A DNA stretch of 64,000 bases from assembly GCF_001540865.1 (NCBI RefSeq), contig NC_033635.1, positions 2,504,916-2,568,915 on the forward strand, read 5' to 3'. Origin of the DNA: Ananas comosus (lineage: Eukaryota; Streptophyta; Magnoliopsida; Poales; Bromeliaceae). The notes under the pieces are model-generated. The model saw only the letters and a program-made list of their open reading frames with translations, made no database searches and was not told where the DNA came from. The position numbers and the translations under genes were made by a program. Positions 50,001-62,450 of this stretch are shown one piece after another (the first letter of the stretch is position 1; each line of letters begins with the position of its first letter).

Positions 50001-50671
50001 CTGACACGTCAATTGTACTATGAGTTACACGCTGTGACGCTGAGATACCAATAATATATTTACTCATTCGGGATCGAATATCTCTCTACTGTCCAGGAAC
50101 AGATAGTTTGGTGTCACATTAAAATGTGGGATAAAGTCCCAAGCAATGTGAGATGGTATCATCTCTCCATGCCCGGATAAATTAGAACAAGAAAATCTGC
50201 TGGTGAGATAAGGATCTGGCAAAATCATCTCCACAATTGACTTCAATGGGGGATGGAAAAGACAAAAAGAGGGGTACGATTGTATGCTTGTGGATCTTTC
50301 GGTTACTCTATGTTGTAGAGATGTTGCATGAAAGGTGACCTCACTTTAGCTCGTTTCAACGATGGCGAGGATCCGAATCATCGCCATCCGGTTCGGTCGA
50401 GTCGGTGATTCCATCATCTTTAAGTTACTAAAGTGATTTGAAATGGCGATCGAATCGTTTTCATTTGCATGCATGGTATTCTAGTTGGAAAAGCAAAGTT
50501 GCATATCCGTTTTCGCAAGAGTTGGATGGGATTTATTAAATCTGATCAAATTAAAATTAAAAAGAAAAACACTCTTAGTTGTTGTCGCATCAAATATCAT
50601 TTCATGTTCACCACTATAAGAGGAAAGCGAAGGGAACGAATTAAAGGTTGGATGATCGGTAATAATGTATT
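47096..50671. other. Intergenic DNA, no gene recognised
   Basis: AT-rich with homopolymer runs. GGCCCA-type motifs cluster at 49680-49760 (promoter-like site II words) but no start or frame follows. Confidence 0.5.
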
Positions 50672-51150
50672 TGTGACACTCCAATAATCCCGCATCAGAT
50701 GGTTATGACTAGATATGAAAAATATATAAACTTAATTAGGGTAGACATAATAACTGGGTTTAAGTATTTTGGACCGATAGTTTTGGCCCAACGAATTATT
50801 ATTGCTAGTGGGTTGTATCGATATATTTGGTATTAGAGCTAATTCATCGGTCGAAAATATGAGATGAGTTTTGACTGAGTCTGGATCGGGTCGGGTCGAT
50901 ATATTTGATATCAGAGCCAGTTCACCAGCCGAAAGTAAGAAATGAATTTTGGCCGAGTCAGGGTTGACAAGTCTCACATCGCTTAATAATTTTGGACTGT
51001 GTGTGTATTTAGGACTGATGAGGACGTCCGGGGGAGTATGTGACACTTTAATAATCTCATATCGGATGGTTATGACTAGATATGGAGGTATATAAATTTG
51101 ATTAGATTAGATATAATAATTGGGCTTAAGCATTTAAGCCGGTTATATAG
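50672..51150 (+). mobile_element. TRIM-like LTR element with initiator-Met PBS
   Basis: Direct repeats of at least 100 bp start TGTGACACTCCAATAATC at 50672 and TGTGACACTTTAATAATC at 51039, sharing GATGGTTATGACTAGATATG. After the left repeat comes TGGTATTAGAGC (50828-50839), close to the usual tRNA-iMet primer-binding site TGGTATCAGAGC. A purine-rich CCGGGGGAGTA lies just before the right repeat, like a polypurine tract. The interior is only about 210 bp with no gag/pol. A second PBS-like TGATATCAGAGCC occurs at 50906-50918. The right end of LTR 2 is not sharply defined. Confidence 0.75.
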
Positions 51151-51529
51151 ATATTGCATCAAATTTTATGTTTGCAAAAGTTGAGGTCAATAGTAGACCC
51201 ATGGCATTGAATTATAGTGTGATTTGGGCCCAGCAAGTCACACTTTTATTGGTAGGCAATGGAATAGTGCCATACACAGCAGTGATTCCACTAGTGGAAT
51301 ATCCGTGGCTTTGCTTGATCCATTAGTGGGAGTCATGTCTTGGTTGATTTATGCCTCTTGGGTGGATCATGATCTGTGCTTGTTATCGTTATCATCATTA
51401 TTATTGTTTTCGACTTTATAAACTCCGCCTGTACGGACGTGCGAGTATATTCGATATAACCGTTATTTTATAAAATTTTGAGACATTTGAGATTAGAACA
51501 ATCAATCGCTTGCTCGGGCTAATAGTTGC

Positions 51530-51620
51530 TATCCGAATTGCCGTCCTTGAGGTCGGGAGTTCGAACTCCAGTTGTGCCCTAACGAAAAAGGCTTACGCCC
51601 CCTACTTTTTGGATATAAGA
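51530..51620 (+). mobile_element. Possible tRNA-derived SINE fragment
   Basis: GGTCGGGAGTTCGAACTCCA (51551-51570) resembles an RNA polymerase III box B/T-arm and includes the perfect palindrome GGAGTTCGAACTCC. No clear box A or A-tail, so this is weak. Confidence 0.3.
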
Positions 51621-52153
51621 TAATATTTTATATGCCAGACGAGTTGGAGCCTGCTGACGAGATAAAAAATAATGATAAAAAATCCTCTATTGGAATGCTA
51701 AGGAATGAGAAATCACAATGGGCCAAGACGGCCCCAAGGCCCAAAAGCCCGCAAATTATTGTGGCCCACTGACATGGGTTGTTACAATTGGTTCTCAATA
51801 GTCAATACTGTTCAACTAAATATTATGTGAATAGTTAATTAAAAAAAGAGTTAATTTTCAACTACTGCAGAAGCATTAGTATCAAAGTAAGAATTTTGCT
51901 TTCCAGGTCCATGGATGCAGAGGCTTGGGACACTTATCCGACAAAATATATAATTCCGTGATGATTCTATTCACTCCTCCGTATCACATAAAATACAGTA
52001 CACAATTAGAATAAAATATTTATGGAGTAGTTAATTAATGCGCCATTCAACACAGCGAAACTCAGTTATATAAACTAGGCGAAAACACAAACTTGCTCAA
52101 AGGGAGATAAATATAGTGAGAGAGGCACATCAAAGCATTTCACACGACTCTCT

Positions 52154-52193
<40 letters not shown>

Positions 52194-52395
52194 TCCACTT
52201 GAAATTTAAAGGGTTAATAAAGTTGAGGAGATAGAGAATGACACATAGACAAGCAATAAAGCAAAGTAAGGGGGGGATTAAAGAAGGCGATTGCACGTGG
52301 GGTGGGCAGCGTTCACGCGTGGCAGACAATGTCAGCACGCAGGTGCACGGAACAAAATATCTGCTCTCCATCACTAAAGCGTTCGTTAATTTCTA

Positions 52396-52396
<1 letters not shown>

Positions 52397-52448
<52 letters not shown>
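52397..52448. repeat. (CA)n microsatellite
   Basis: Twenty-six uninterrupted CA units. Confidence 0.95.
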
Positions 52449-53372
52449 AGCTTCTTGGATCCGGTTCCACTTTGTATTATTCTCACTTTTAATATACATG
52501 TCCATGTATATATATATATATATTCTTTACATGATTGTGTTCACGCGACCCAATTTGGTGGGTGGCTGGATCCATGTAAATATAGATCCGACCCGATTGT
52601 TAATTGAGTACCATTTTCTCAGGGAAATCTCGAAGATCAAACTTTGTAAGGCCGTATTTGGATATCTGGACAAGTTATGAGCATTCCCTTTTTTTTTGAG
52701 GGAAAAAAACACTAGGACGTAAACAAATGAGTATAGGCCGGATGTTAATTTGTGCATGCACATTAGTAGACGTGCTTGGATAGGCTATGAGTACTGTAAA
52801 CGAAAAGGTGCAAACATAGCGAGTTAGTTGGAACGCAGAGAACTCACAAGATCATACCCAAAGTGCTCCACTTATAAAATTTTCGATGTTCTAATCACGG
52901 AGTTCGAGCGAACTGGAGTGTGGAGAGGTCACCACAATCAGTGAAGTCATACACACACCCCAAAATTGCCGAATGCCGCCCTAAACGGATCGAAAAAGTT
53001 CCCGCCCGAACCCGATTTTGCAGGCCTATAACACATAAGAAGGACAAAAGAAGTAAAGGGGGAGAAGTTAAAAAGCAGAAGCTGCTAATGCTGCTGCTGC
53101 TGCTGCTAGTCTACTTTGATTCGTTTGCTCCTCGGGATCGCCCCACCGTGTCTTCGATCTCTGTCCCTGTCGCTTCTCGTCTCTCTGTCTTTCTCTTTCT
53201 CTTTCTCTTTCTCTTTCGCTGCTCCCAAAACCGTGCGCTTTAGTTTTTAAGGAAAAGAAGAAGTAACGTGATGGGCCAAAACCCACATCGTCGACGCGTC
53301 GTTTTCATTGGATTTGGATCCCTCGTATTTTCCTACCGCATGGCACGTAGCAAAATGACTTCACATCCACAC

Positions 53373-53390
53373 TATTATTATTATTATTAC

Positions 53391-53427
<37 letters not shown>

Positions 53428-53428
53428 G
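53373..53428. repeat. (ATT)n microsatellite
   Basis: About eighteen ATT units with one interruption. Confidence 0.9.
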
Positions 53429-54299
53429 GTAAGAATAATATTTTAGATTATAATTAAGACAAAATTATATAAAATTTGTCTGTCAATACTTGTTTCTTTT
53501 ACTCCCCTTGTCATTTAAAAACTTACACTTTCTTTTTAAAAAATAAAAAATATTCACAAAGGATACGCTGTGACAAAATGATCAAATTACTCATCATCTT
53601 CTTCGAAATGGACGTGGACGAAGAGGTTGGCAAGAGCGAGGGTGAGGCGATGCGGCCGAGGATGAGGATGAGGAAAAAGGAGAGATTCAGAAGCTTTTTA
53701 GGTATAAAACATAGGATATAAACGGAACTCTAACGGAGCACTGATGGCGGGTCAAAGTGAACATTTTTTATTTTATAAAGGGGTAAAGTGTAGATTTTTG
53801 AATGACAGAAAAGAAAAAGTGAAAAAATGAATATTGACAAAAATTTTTTCTATAATTTAGCCTATAATTAACTGTATCAATCTATAACTCCGTGGTATAC
53901 TGGTACGTGATCAAGTTTTTATTGTGAATTCACCTTTTGAATACATTGTAAAATATATAACTTGTTAGTACGCTCTTCAGCTGAATACGTAGGATATATA
54001 CCCAAATTATCCCATCAAGCTCTTTTACAACTATAAATTAGGTTACACATACTAGTTTGTTTATTATTGGAAAAGCATTGGAAAATAATTAAGAAAATAC
54101 CTTAGATGATATCAAATAACAAAGTTATAAGCTTAATTAATGGTAGGATATAAAAATACACATTAGTTGACATGTTTTGTTCCACTAGCATGTAGAACAA
54201 CATTCCCGACTTACAAAGGTAAAAAATAAAAAATTATTCTAGTGAGATATATATTGGCCATGGTCAAATAATCCGTAAATTGAAAACTAACAACAAGAC

Positions 54300-54580
54300 C
54301 GACCGTCCCTAGAGCAAGTCGCAAAGGACTTGATGGTTGGTATTTGAGACCCAAGTTCGAATCCTAGTTGATTCATATTTCTAGCTAAGTTTATTTCTTA
54401 ATGAAATAAACGAAGCGGGTAACATGTTACCTATCTCTTTAAAAAAAAAAAAAAANGAAAAAAAAAAAAAAAGAGAGGGAAAACAAAAGGTGGCCTTCAG
54501 GGAGCCCAAAAGTCGTGTTGTGCCTGTTGCATCCCATCCTTGGGAAAAACATGTTACCTATCTCTCAAAAAAAAAAAAAA
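54300..54580 (+). mobile_element. tRNA-related SINE with 15-bp target duplication
   Basis: AACTAACAACAAGAC occurs directly before the unit (54285-54299) and directly after its A-tail (54581-54595). Inside: box-B-like AAGTTCGAATCCTAG, then CTAGCTAAGTTTATTTCTT, GCGGGTAACATGTTACCTA and A-runs. The end block CATGTTACCTATCTCT occurs twice (54423 and 54550) around N 54456, so the middle may be duplicated or misassembled. A degenerate relative lies at 34430-34566. Confidence 0.8.
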
Positions 54581-54595
54581 AACTAACAACAAGAC

Positions 54596-57500
54596 TTTTT
54601 TGCCTCCCTAGGACCTACCCAAAAAAAGAAAAATTTTAAGGAAGAACCTTTCTTAGGCTTCAGTCCAAAATTAGATTTAATTATCTTGTTATTCCAAATT
54701 ATTCTCAGACAAAAAGAATATATCAGTGTTTTTGATCAAACTATATAAATAAGATGCCAAAATAATAATAATCTATTGGATTATTGGGTGGTCCAACACA
54801 AGCAATATCAAGAGGTTTAGATAATGTTGACACAAGAGATGCTTTTGAATAATTAATTCAAACAAAAAAAGGTATCAGAAACTTCCCAGTTACTTGAATA
54901 ATTACGGATGACGATGGCGCTTAATTAGAGTAATTTCGTTTAATGTTATGTTACGAGTTTTTTTATTCAAAGTAAGTGCACTTAAAATTCGGCGCATAAG
55001 TTTAATTTGAACAAAAAGCTAATAAATGTGGATATCAATAATTGAGTACTAGGAAAGAGAAATGTTGCTATGTAAAAAAAAAAAAATTATGGAGGGGGGT
55101 GGGTACAAAAGATCCTAATCTGAGAACATACAAAATAACCAACTAATCCAAAGTTGGATTAGTTGAAGAACTATGAAACATAGCCCTTTTTATCTCACAC
55201 ACAGGGATGGTGTTTCCACTCTCTAGCATCTTACTTTAGTCCTCGAACTAAAGCACTGATGCTACATATGGAGGGTAATAAAAAACCATTGTGTTCTTGA
55301 GAATTTTAGTGAATAGAGCTTCTCCACAATGGAAATACTGGTTATGTATGGAGCTTGTCAAAATTAATATTGAACTTAAATTTGTACCGTTATCGACCAA
55401 TTATTAACATATGATGACTTCAGGTTGTACAGTTTAGTGAAGTTGAAGTTGTAAAAGTACTATTCTCAAAAAAAAAAGTTGTAAAAGTACTCAGACATAT
55501 TCGAAAGTTGAAGAATCGTATCAATCTTCCATGGCAGCTTAAATCACGCAGACGAGATAAATCTCACATCGATCGATCCTGCGAGATATGCCGACCCACG
55601 ACATGCTTGACAAGAGCAGGAGGGTTTAGAGTTCAAGCCCACCACTTGCTCCACCACTAGGTACTTTGAAGATTATAGGGATCTTTGATGTTCAATATAG
55701 GTAAAGCCTTTTAGGATAAGTGATAGAGCCATTAAAAAAAGGTGGATGAAGGGTCAAATTTGGTTTAGCCAATTACCTTAAATTCTATTGGGGACTCAAT
55801 ATGCTGGATAATATTTGGACCCACAAATTCTGTCAAGTTTAGCAGCAGCTTTTAGCTAGTTAACAAAAGAGGCTAATAAGTGAAAGAAACTACTGATTAA
55901 TCATAGATGATTTAAACTCAAAAGGTTCATTTATAAATAGCCTTATTATTAGATATTCTGAAACAATTGTATTTTTGTTCAGAGAGATAGAGATGACAAG
56001 TTACTTGCTTCGTTCAATTTTTTTAAATAAACTTAACAAGATATGTAAAGTAATTAGCAGGCCAGCTTCGCATTTGAAAGCTCAGATATTAATTATCAAG
56101 TTTTTAGCCAACGGTAGTGTATATATATAGCAAGTGAAATTTGTATCAAGGTAGAAATTCATAGCATTTAATATATCTACTGCTTTTTGCCAAAGTAATC
56201 TTATTTCCCTTTTGCTTTAGCCTCACACAAGCCCCATCTCCAAATTCTACAAAAAGCACGCTTCCTAGGCTGGGAAACTTTTGATCCTGCAATTTAAAAA
56301 ATCACCAAAGGACCACCCTACTCCTGCGAAAGGCCTACGAGATTACATGATTAGTGCACCACCCTTCAACATTAATCCAAAGGCTAAGTCACCTTTTTGC
56401 TCCCATGTGTGTTNAAAAAAAAAAAAAAAAAAAAAAAAACGGACAAAAGGGATACATCCAAAAGCCATTTGATGCTTGTCTTATAAAAAATGTGCTCATG
56501 AATTGCTTTAGTAACTTCATAACTTGCTTAGATAAATCTTATGTTATATGTTTTTTTTTTTTTTTTTTTTTTTCTATTTTTTTAGACTCATGTGGACTTA
56601 GATTTGAGCGAGAGTGGGTTTGGCTTACTAGGCTCCGAGCCTTAATTTGGGCTAATGTGTTCCACGCTCAATCTGTAACAAGGATCAAGTTATAAGCTGC
56701 ATCGCGACGCATGGCGAACTTGGCCGCGTTTTGAGTCAGCTTCCATGTCCCACAACAACATTGGCATCGAAGAATCAACTTCTCATCCAAGTCATATATA
56801 TATATAAAAAAAAAGAGAGTGAAAATATGTGGAATTGAACCCCTCAACTACAAGCAATGTTCAAATAGATTCCCAAAATTTTCCTTTGATCAACTTTATT
56901 GAAAGTTTTATTAAATTTTACAATTTTTATCAGCTTTTTAACTTGTTAATTATTAATAAAATTCACGTATCTTTTAGCTTGAAAAGTAATTGACAGTGGT
57001 AGTCGTAAAATTTTGACAGATTCGCTGCCTAATTTAACTAAAATTTGAATTCCATCGACTGAAAGTTAAAAATTTTCAAAAGAAAAAAATTAAAATAGTT
57101 TTTAGTTGAGGGGTTCACCGTACAATTAATAAAAGGTGAAAAAGAGAGACGGACAAATTAACCACTTGCTGAGATCCAGCCGTGCAGAGCGACACTCCAG
57201 GTGTTCGACGAAATGCTTGTCCCAAACTTTCACTTAAAAACTCCGACAGCTATGTCCTGTGCATCAGCCACGATGGCGCAAGCACAAGCAACAGAGGAAG
57301 TGGTAGTGGCCACCTGAGATGCCCGTGGAAATTAATGTACCAAAAATGATACACCTTTGCTGCATTTCCACGTGCATCGGCATATTCCTAAATGCAATCA
57401 ACTAAAACCCAACTCTTACATGCTCCCACTTGTTCAAGGCTACATTGAGCTCTAATACTATGCAAAAAGGTTTGAACCTCTAAAATCAATTTGTCAGACT

Positions 57501-59338
57501 CTGTACATTCCAAGAGGTTCTGTGTTTCATTCCCGCGTCTATCATATAATGGCGCACATTTCTGCTCGTTATGATTTATCCGAGCTCCGTTGCCGTACGA
57601 ACCAACGTGTAAGAACTATTTCAAAGTTGTTTTGTTCTTATGAAAAGGGTAATTAAACTATTGTGGTCTCACTTGATTTGTGGTCTACGATTGGCGCCCC
57701 TTAATTACAGGCGTTACGAATTGAGGGTTTATCTAGTGAGCCCTTTTACGGTGTAAATTGTTCGACAATTAAAGTGACTTACGAGGTGGGTTATCCCTTT
57801 CCAGTGCCACGTGAAACGCAAGTGTTGTTTAAGTCTAATCCTTCCTATCATCTCCTGAATTGCATTAATTAAGCAAAGCCTTGTTTGGTAATTGCGAGAA
57901 CATACTTGTCCCTTATTAAGGGCCATTTTTTGTACCGTACCGAGACCAAAAGAAGGAAAGAGATTACATATATAGATTTTAATAATATGAACCTCTTATA
58001 ACAATCTCATATGTGGATAATAATCCAAATTAAGTGCGCTCTAGTTTGTAATTAAAAGGCCACTACAAGTTGAACCCAAGGGACTTTTCCTAAAAAGGTT
58101 AAGCAACCAATAATTGGGATCCGAACAAACCTTCCCCTTTCCTCTCAAGGGACCAAAACAATCCATCCCAATCCCAATCCTATTTGCTGTTCCTTCGCCT
58201 TCTCCATCTGTCACCTCCATCAACAAAACAAATTGCTCTAAACCGCTCAAAAATTATTGTCTGGACCTCTTCCCCCACATCTCGCGCTAACTATCAAACA
58301 ATCTACTCTTTCATCGGACCACTCTTTCCGGCCCTGGTCATTGTAAAATAAGTTTTTGATTATCAAAACGGCAAAAGTTCACCTAAAAGTGGTGCACGAA
58401 AAGCTTTCTCTATACCAGATATTTTATATAAGAATACCAGCACTCAAATTAGAAACCATGTTTATGGAGAATTTCTCTCACAGTAGATTTCTCGTGTGAA
58501 TTTCTTTTTGCATTAGGGTCAATTTGTTTTATCGAGAATGAAGTTTAGATCGAATAGGTTTTCGAATGGAGCTAGATGTCACAGGCTCGTTTGGTCCGTG
58601 CAGCGCTCGCCTTCCTTCGCGAAGTGAGCAAGTCTATCTTTCTCCTTGCTAAGTCAGGACCTACTCGCCCTAGACTAAGAATAAGAGAGATAAAGAAAGT
58701 TCTTCTATTATTTTGAAATAGAGATTACAAATAAGGATTCTGAGTTGAGGAGGGTGGAGGCCACAACTATTTAAAGGTTACTCGCCGCCCATAAAGCAAA
58801 TGAAAAGATACCAAGTGGCATAAAGATACAAGTCAAAAAGGAAGGTTACGAGCTCTCAAAGTCCTAATAAATAAGACTTCTAGAAATATAGAAACTCTAA
58901 GAGACTTCTCGGTTCCCTCTCGAGGTCCGCATAGAAGTTTCTAGAAAATCCAGGCAAAACCTCCTAGATATCCGCTTTAGAGTTTGGGTGATTGCAAAAA
59001 AAAATTTCGGCGAAAATTTTTCTAAGTCCTGACATAGAGTTCAGATGAACGAGACGAAAATTGTGAAACTAAAGTTTTTCTAGTTTTGCCTTTTGTTTTA
59101 TCGAAGATAGAGTTATGATAAACCAACTAACGAAGATAAATATCTATTTTTACTAATTTTCACGTAAAAAGCTATGGATATCTAATGGGGTAAGTCTCCA
59201 AAGAAGTGGAGTGCGCATTCCTTGCTTGAAAAAGACAGTTTCGGAATCCTAAGAAATTACTTCTTCATCTCCCCCCATCCATCCAGATCCAAATTAAAGG
59301 AGAGGAGAAGAGATTGGAATCCCCTCCCCACCCGTGCG

Positions 59339-59375
<37 letters not shown>

Positions 59376-60775
59376 GCTATTTTTTTATTTATTTGCAAAG
59401 TGGTCCCCCAACAATACATTAATTACTTAAACATACACCTCACCACACCCGTGCCCCGCATCTCGTCCTAATCCTGTACAAGAACTTGCCTTTATTCGCC
59501 ACCTTGGAATACTAATAATTTAATGAGATCCGTACAGATATAGTAAGTAGCTGGCTTTCCGCAAAGAACGTCGTACCCCCTCTTGTCACGATAACCCTCT
59601 ATTTTTATCTACCTGCCCTTTATTTGCCCACGTTCCTGTTAAAATATCTACTATTATTCATTGCTTCATTTATTGTAATTTTACCTTCTCTCGAAATTTA
59701 AATATTATAAATTATCGTAATTAATTTCGACTCGTTCTACATCAAGCTGATCACCCAATTTTTTTTTTAAAAAAAATTGAATAATAAAAAGCTTTAGATT
59801 TTACATTATTATTTTTTTGCCAGGCAAATAATATAATTGGGAATATTGTGAAATTCAGTTTGAACTAAATTTTTTCAACTAAACTAGACTTCAAATAAAA
59901 ATTATTTTTCTTCTGTAGTTCGTCAGTGTAAATGTGAAAGTGAAATTCCCTCTTGTTCTACTGTTTATTTGGCGAAAAATAAAAAACGTAAAAATTAAAG
60001 ATGTGTAAGATAAATTAATATTTTATTATTTAGTTATTTTTTCCTAATTGACTTTGCTAATTGACTTTTAACTGTGTTGGAGCGAAGTCAATTACGGTAT
60101 TTTGAAGATTTTGATTTGCGAACGAATGTGAAATTATAACGAACCAAATTATGAAAGTGAACATTTATGGCTGATAACACTTTTGCCACTCTCCGCTTTT
60201 CATAAAACAAACACGCCCGAAAATCTATTTCAATCTAAACTTTCTCTACGGTAAAACAAGATAAAATTAAGATTTTTAAAATAAGATTTTAAATTATAGA
60301 TCAATTTAAAATAAGATTTTTAAACATTTGTCGGTTAAAATTAAAGATTTAATTAAATGTAACAATTTTATTAACAATTAATTAATTTAATTACTCTTAC
60401 TGATATCTGTGAGTTAAAAAGTTAGGAATTTCAGAATTAAAAGATCATAAGGGCAACTGAGCCATTTACCATTACAGAAACCTAGGACCAAACCGATGGT
60501 TGATGATGATTGTTATTACTCCCTCTATGACAATGATGCTATAAATTCGTGCAGTGAGTGGTTTGAAGCATTTAATAGTTCGGAGTGACAATACATGGAT
60601 GGGTATTATTAGCTAATTATTGAACGGTTAGGGCGATGTTTAGTACATTAAACCCATTAATAATTCGGATTATATTAATTTAATTATTTGACTATAGATC
60701 CTAGCTATACATTAATTAAATACATGATGTTCTACTGTAGGGAAAGATTCAAAACAAATACAGCATATATTTGCA

Positions 60776-60777
<2 letters not shown>
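54596..60777. other. Intergenic DNA, no gene recognised
   Basis: Mixed AT-rich DNA with an N at 56414 in an A-run, T-run at 56552-56572, and (CT)n at 59344-59370. A less AT-rich patch at 58560-59060 has no frame or terminal repeat that I could identify. Confidence 0.5.
57420..57470 (-). mobile_element. Possible LTR-retroelement remnant (PBS/PPT-like words)
   Basis: In reverse complement: AGTATTAGAGCTCAATG (PBS-like for tRNA-iMet) followed within 30 bp by CAAGTGGGAGCATGTAAGAG (polypurine-like). No paired LTRs could be found by eye. Confidence 0.3.

Positions 60778-60839
<62 letters not shown>
60778..60839. repeat. (TA)n microsatellite
   Basis: About 60 bases of uninterrupted TA. Confidence 0.95.
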
Positions 60840-60842
<3 letters not shown>

Positions 60843-61319
60843 GGAGAGAACATGATAATGTAAACATGGTAACCGTACCTCATGTGATCGGATACAAGGC
60901 GACGGACGATCTACGAGCAGTGTGCACCGTCGAGAAATTATTCCTGGACCTGGTTCGCCACATCAACCATGTTCTTCCATAGGATTACCCTCCTGAGAAG
61001 AAAATATACAGTATCACACTTACACCACATCATTAGTAACAAGACAATTATATTTTTTTATTTAAAAAAAAATATAATAAAATATTTTTCTATTAATTAT
61101 GATGGAATGGATGAACTCAAGAGAACAATTCTATTAATTACGGACGTTACTAGTAAATTTTAAACTTTTTTCTCCATGAGATTTTATTCGATAAATTTTT
61201 TAAAATTATTTTTTCATACGATTTATGCCTATTTTATAATTTTTTTGTGTATTTAGATGAACAATGTGGATTTCAAAAAATAATTAATGCTTTCTCAATG
61301 ATTTTTATCTATATATTTT

Positions 61320-61708
61320 TTCTTTTTGCTGCTAGTGAGGGTAAAAGTGGAACTCACGGGTAAATGATGATGGAAAGCATTGGGGAGCGGTCCAGGGGTG
61401 ATGTGGTGGACTCGGTCGAGAGAAGCATTTAGTCTGTCGGGGGCACCGCGGCTCCACAAACATGATAATGCAGAGAGATCGCGATCGGCCGCACGCCCGC
61501 GAGAATCAGACGAGCGACATCGCCCGCCTAAGGAAAGAAGGAGAAGCGCCACGTCAGCAGCATGCCCTGCTCCGCAACGCAGAGCACCACAAAAAGCCCC
61601 ACGAGCCCCCATTTCACACCCNNNNNNNNNNNNNNNGGGGGGGGGGAGAGAAGTATAACCTTTTGATTTGCGTTAGGGTTTTTTTTTCTTTCTTTTTTGG
61701 TTACGAAA
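61320..61708 (+). promoter_or_regulatory. BIG GRAIN 1-like upstream region with gap
   Basis: GC content rises sharply from about 61370. It contains CCACGTCAGC at 61550-61559 (ACGT-core bZIP-type word). Fifteen Ns at 61622-61636 followed by a G run show an unresolved gap some 75 bp before the start codon. Confidence 0.45.
61622..61636. other. Assembly gap (15 N)
   Basis: Unknown bases, true length unknown. Confidence 0.98.
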
Positions 61709-62449
61709 ATGGAGAGGTGGAAGAAGCCGCCGCCGCCTCGGGCGCGGCGAGGGTATAGCTGCGACCACCCCTCCTTCTCCTCCACACTCCTCGACGCCAT
61801 CTACCGCTCCATCGACGAGCCCGAGGGCGCCGGCGCGGCGGCGAAGCCCCCGCCGCCGCCCGCCGCCGCGTGGAGGAGCGCCACCGTGCGGGAGCGGGAC
61901 GCGGCGCCGCGCCGCCCCCAGCAGCAACCGCAGCCGCCGCAGCAGCAGCGCCGCTGCGGCGCGTGGCCGACGTACTCGACCTCGAGCTCGTCCGAGTGCT
62001 CCAGCTACGGCGGGTTCTCGTCGTCCGAGGCCGAGTCGTCGGCGCCCGGCTCGGCCCGGCTCAAGCCGATCCTCCCGGAGAAGAAGAAATCGAGCTCGAT
62101 CCGGAGCCGGATCCGGGAGTTCCGCAGATCATCGAAGGCCCCCGCTTCCCCGGGGGCGCGCCTCGCGAGCTTCCTCAACTCGATCTTCGCCGCCGCGGCC
62201 GGAAACCCTAGGAAGCCCTCCAAGCGCCCCGCCTCCGCCGCCGCCGCGAGCTGCGGCGAATCGGCCTCGGCGTGCTCCACGGCGTCGTCCTACTCGCGCT
62301 CGTGCCTCACCAAGACTCCATCGACCCGCGGCGGGCTCCCCCCCGCGGCGCCGCCCCCGCCGCCGCCGAAGAGATCTGTGCGGTTCGGCCCCGTGAGCGT
62401 GATCGTCGACGAGGAGCTCCGCCCCTACGAGAAGAAGCTCCCCTACGAC
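61709..62449 (+). CDS. BIG GRAIN 1-like protein, N-terminal 247 codons
   Basis: Plant BG1-family protein; rice BG1 is a membrane-associated positive regulator of auxin response and grain size. It starts MERWKK at ATG 61709. Family landmarks: FSSTLLDAIYRSIDE (residues 23-37), a Ser-rich SSSSECSSYGGFSSSEAES (about 91-109), ARLASFLNSIFAAAAG, SSYSRSCLTKTPSTRG, then SVRFGPVSVIVDEELRP (about 223-239). The frame is open to the single N at 62450. The expected C-terminus is at 63552-63764, so the natural protein is probably about 317 residues from one exon. Codon third positions are strongly G/C and Pro/Ala/Ser runs are frequent. Confidence 0.88.
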
Positions 62450-62450
62450 N

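Larger units (their letters stand above)
51621..54284. other. Intergenic DNA with microsatellites
   Basis: No gene. (CT)n at about 52147-52189, (CA)n at 52397-52448, (TGC)n at 53090-53107, (TTTCTC)n near 53189-53218, (ATT)n at 53373-53428. Confidence 0.5.

Noticed and set aside
51011..51034. Hammerhead-ribozyme-like ACTGATGAGGACGTCC in the TRIM-like element
   Set aside because: The CTGATGA core is present, but the required GAAA core strand after stem II is missing (CGGGGGAG follows), so no ribozyme is supported.
55580..55680. GAGTTCAAGCCC-containing segment as a tRNA or SINE
   Set aside because: Box-B resemblance is weak and no box A, A-tail or target duplication could be seen.
61380..61658. 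Forward frame upstream of BG1 running into the N gap
   Set aside because: No recognisable motif, GC-driven openness, and it overlaps the likely promoter.
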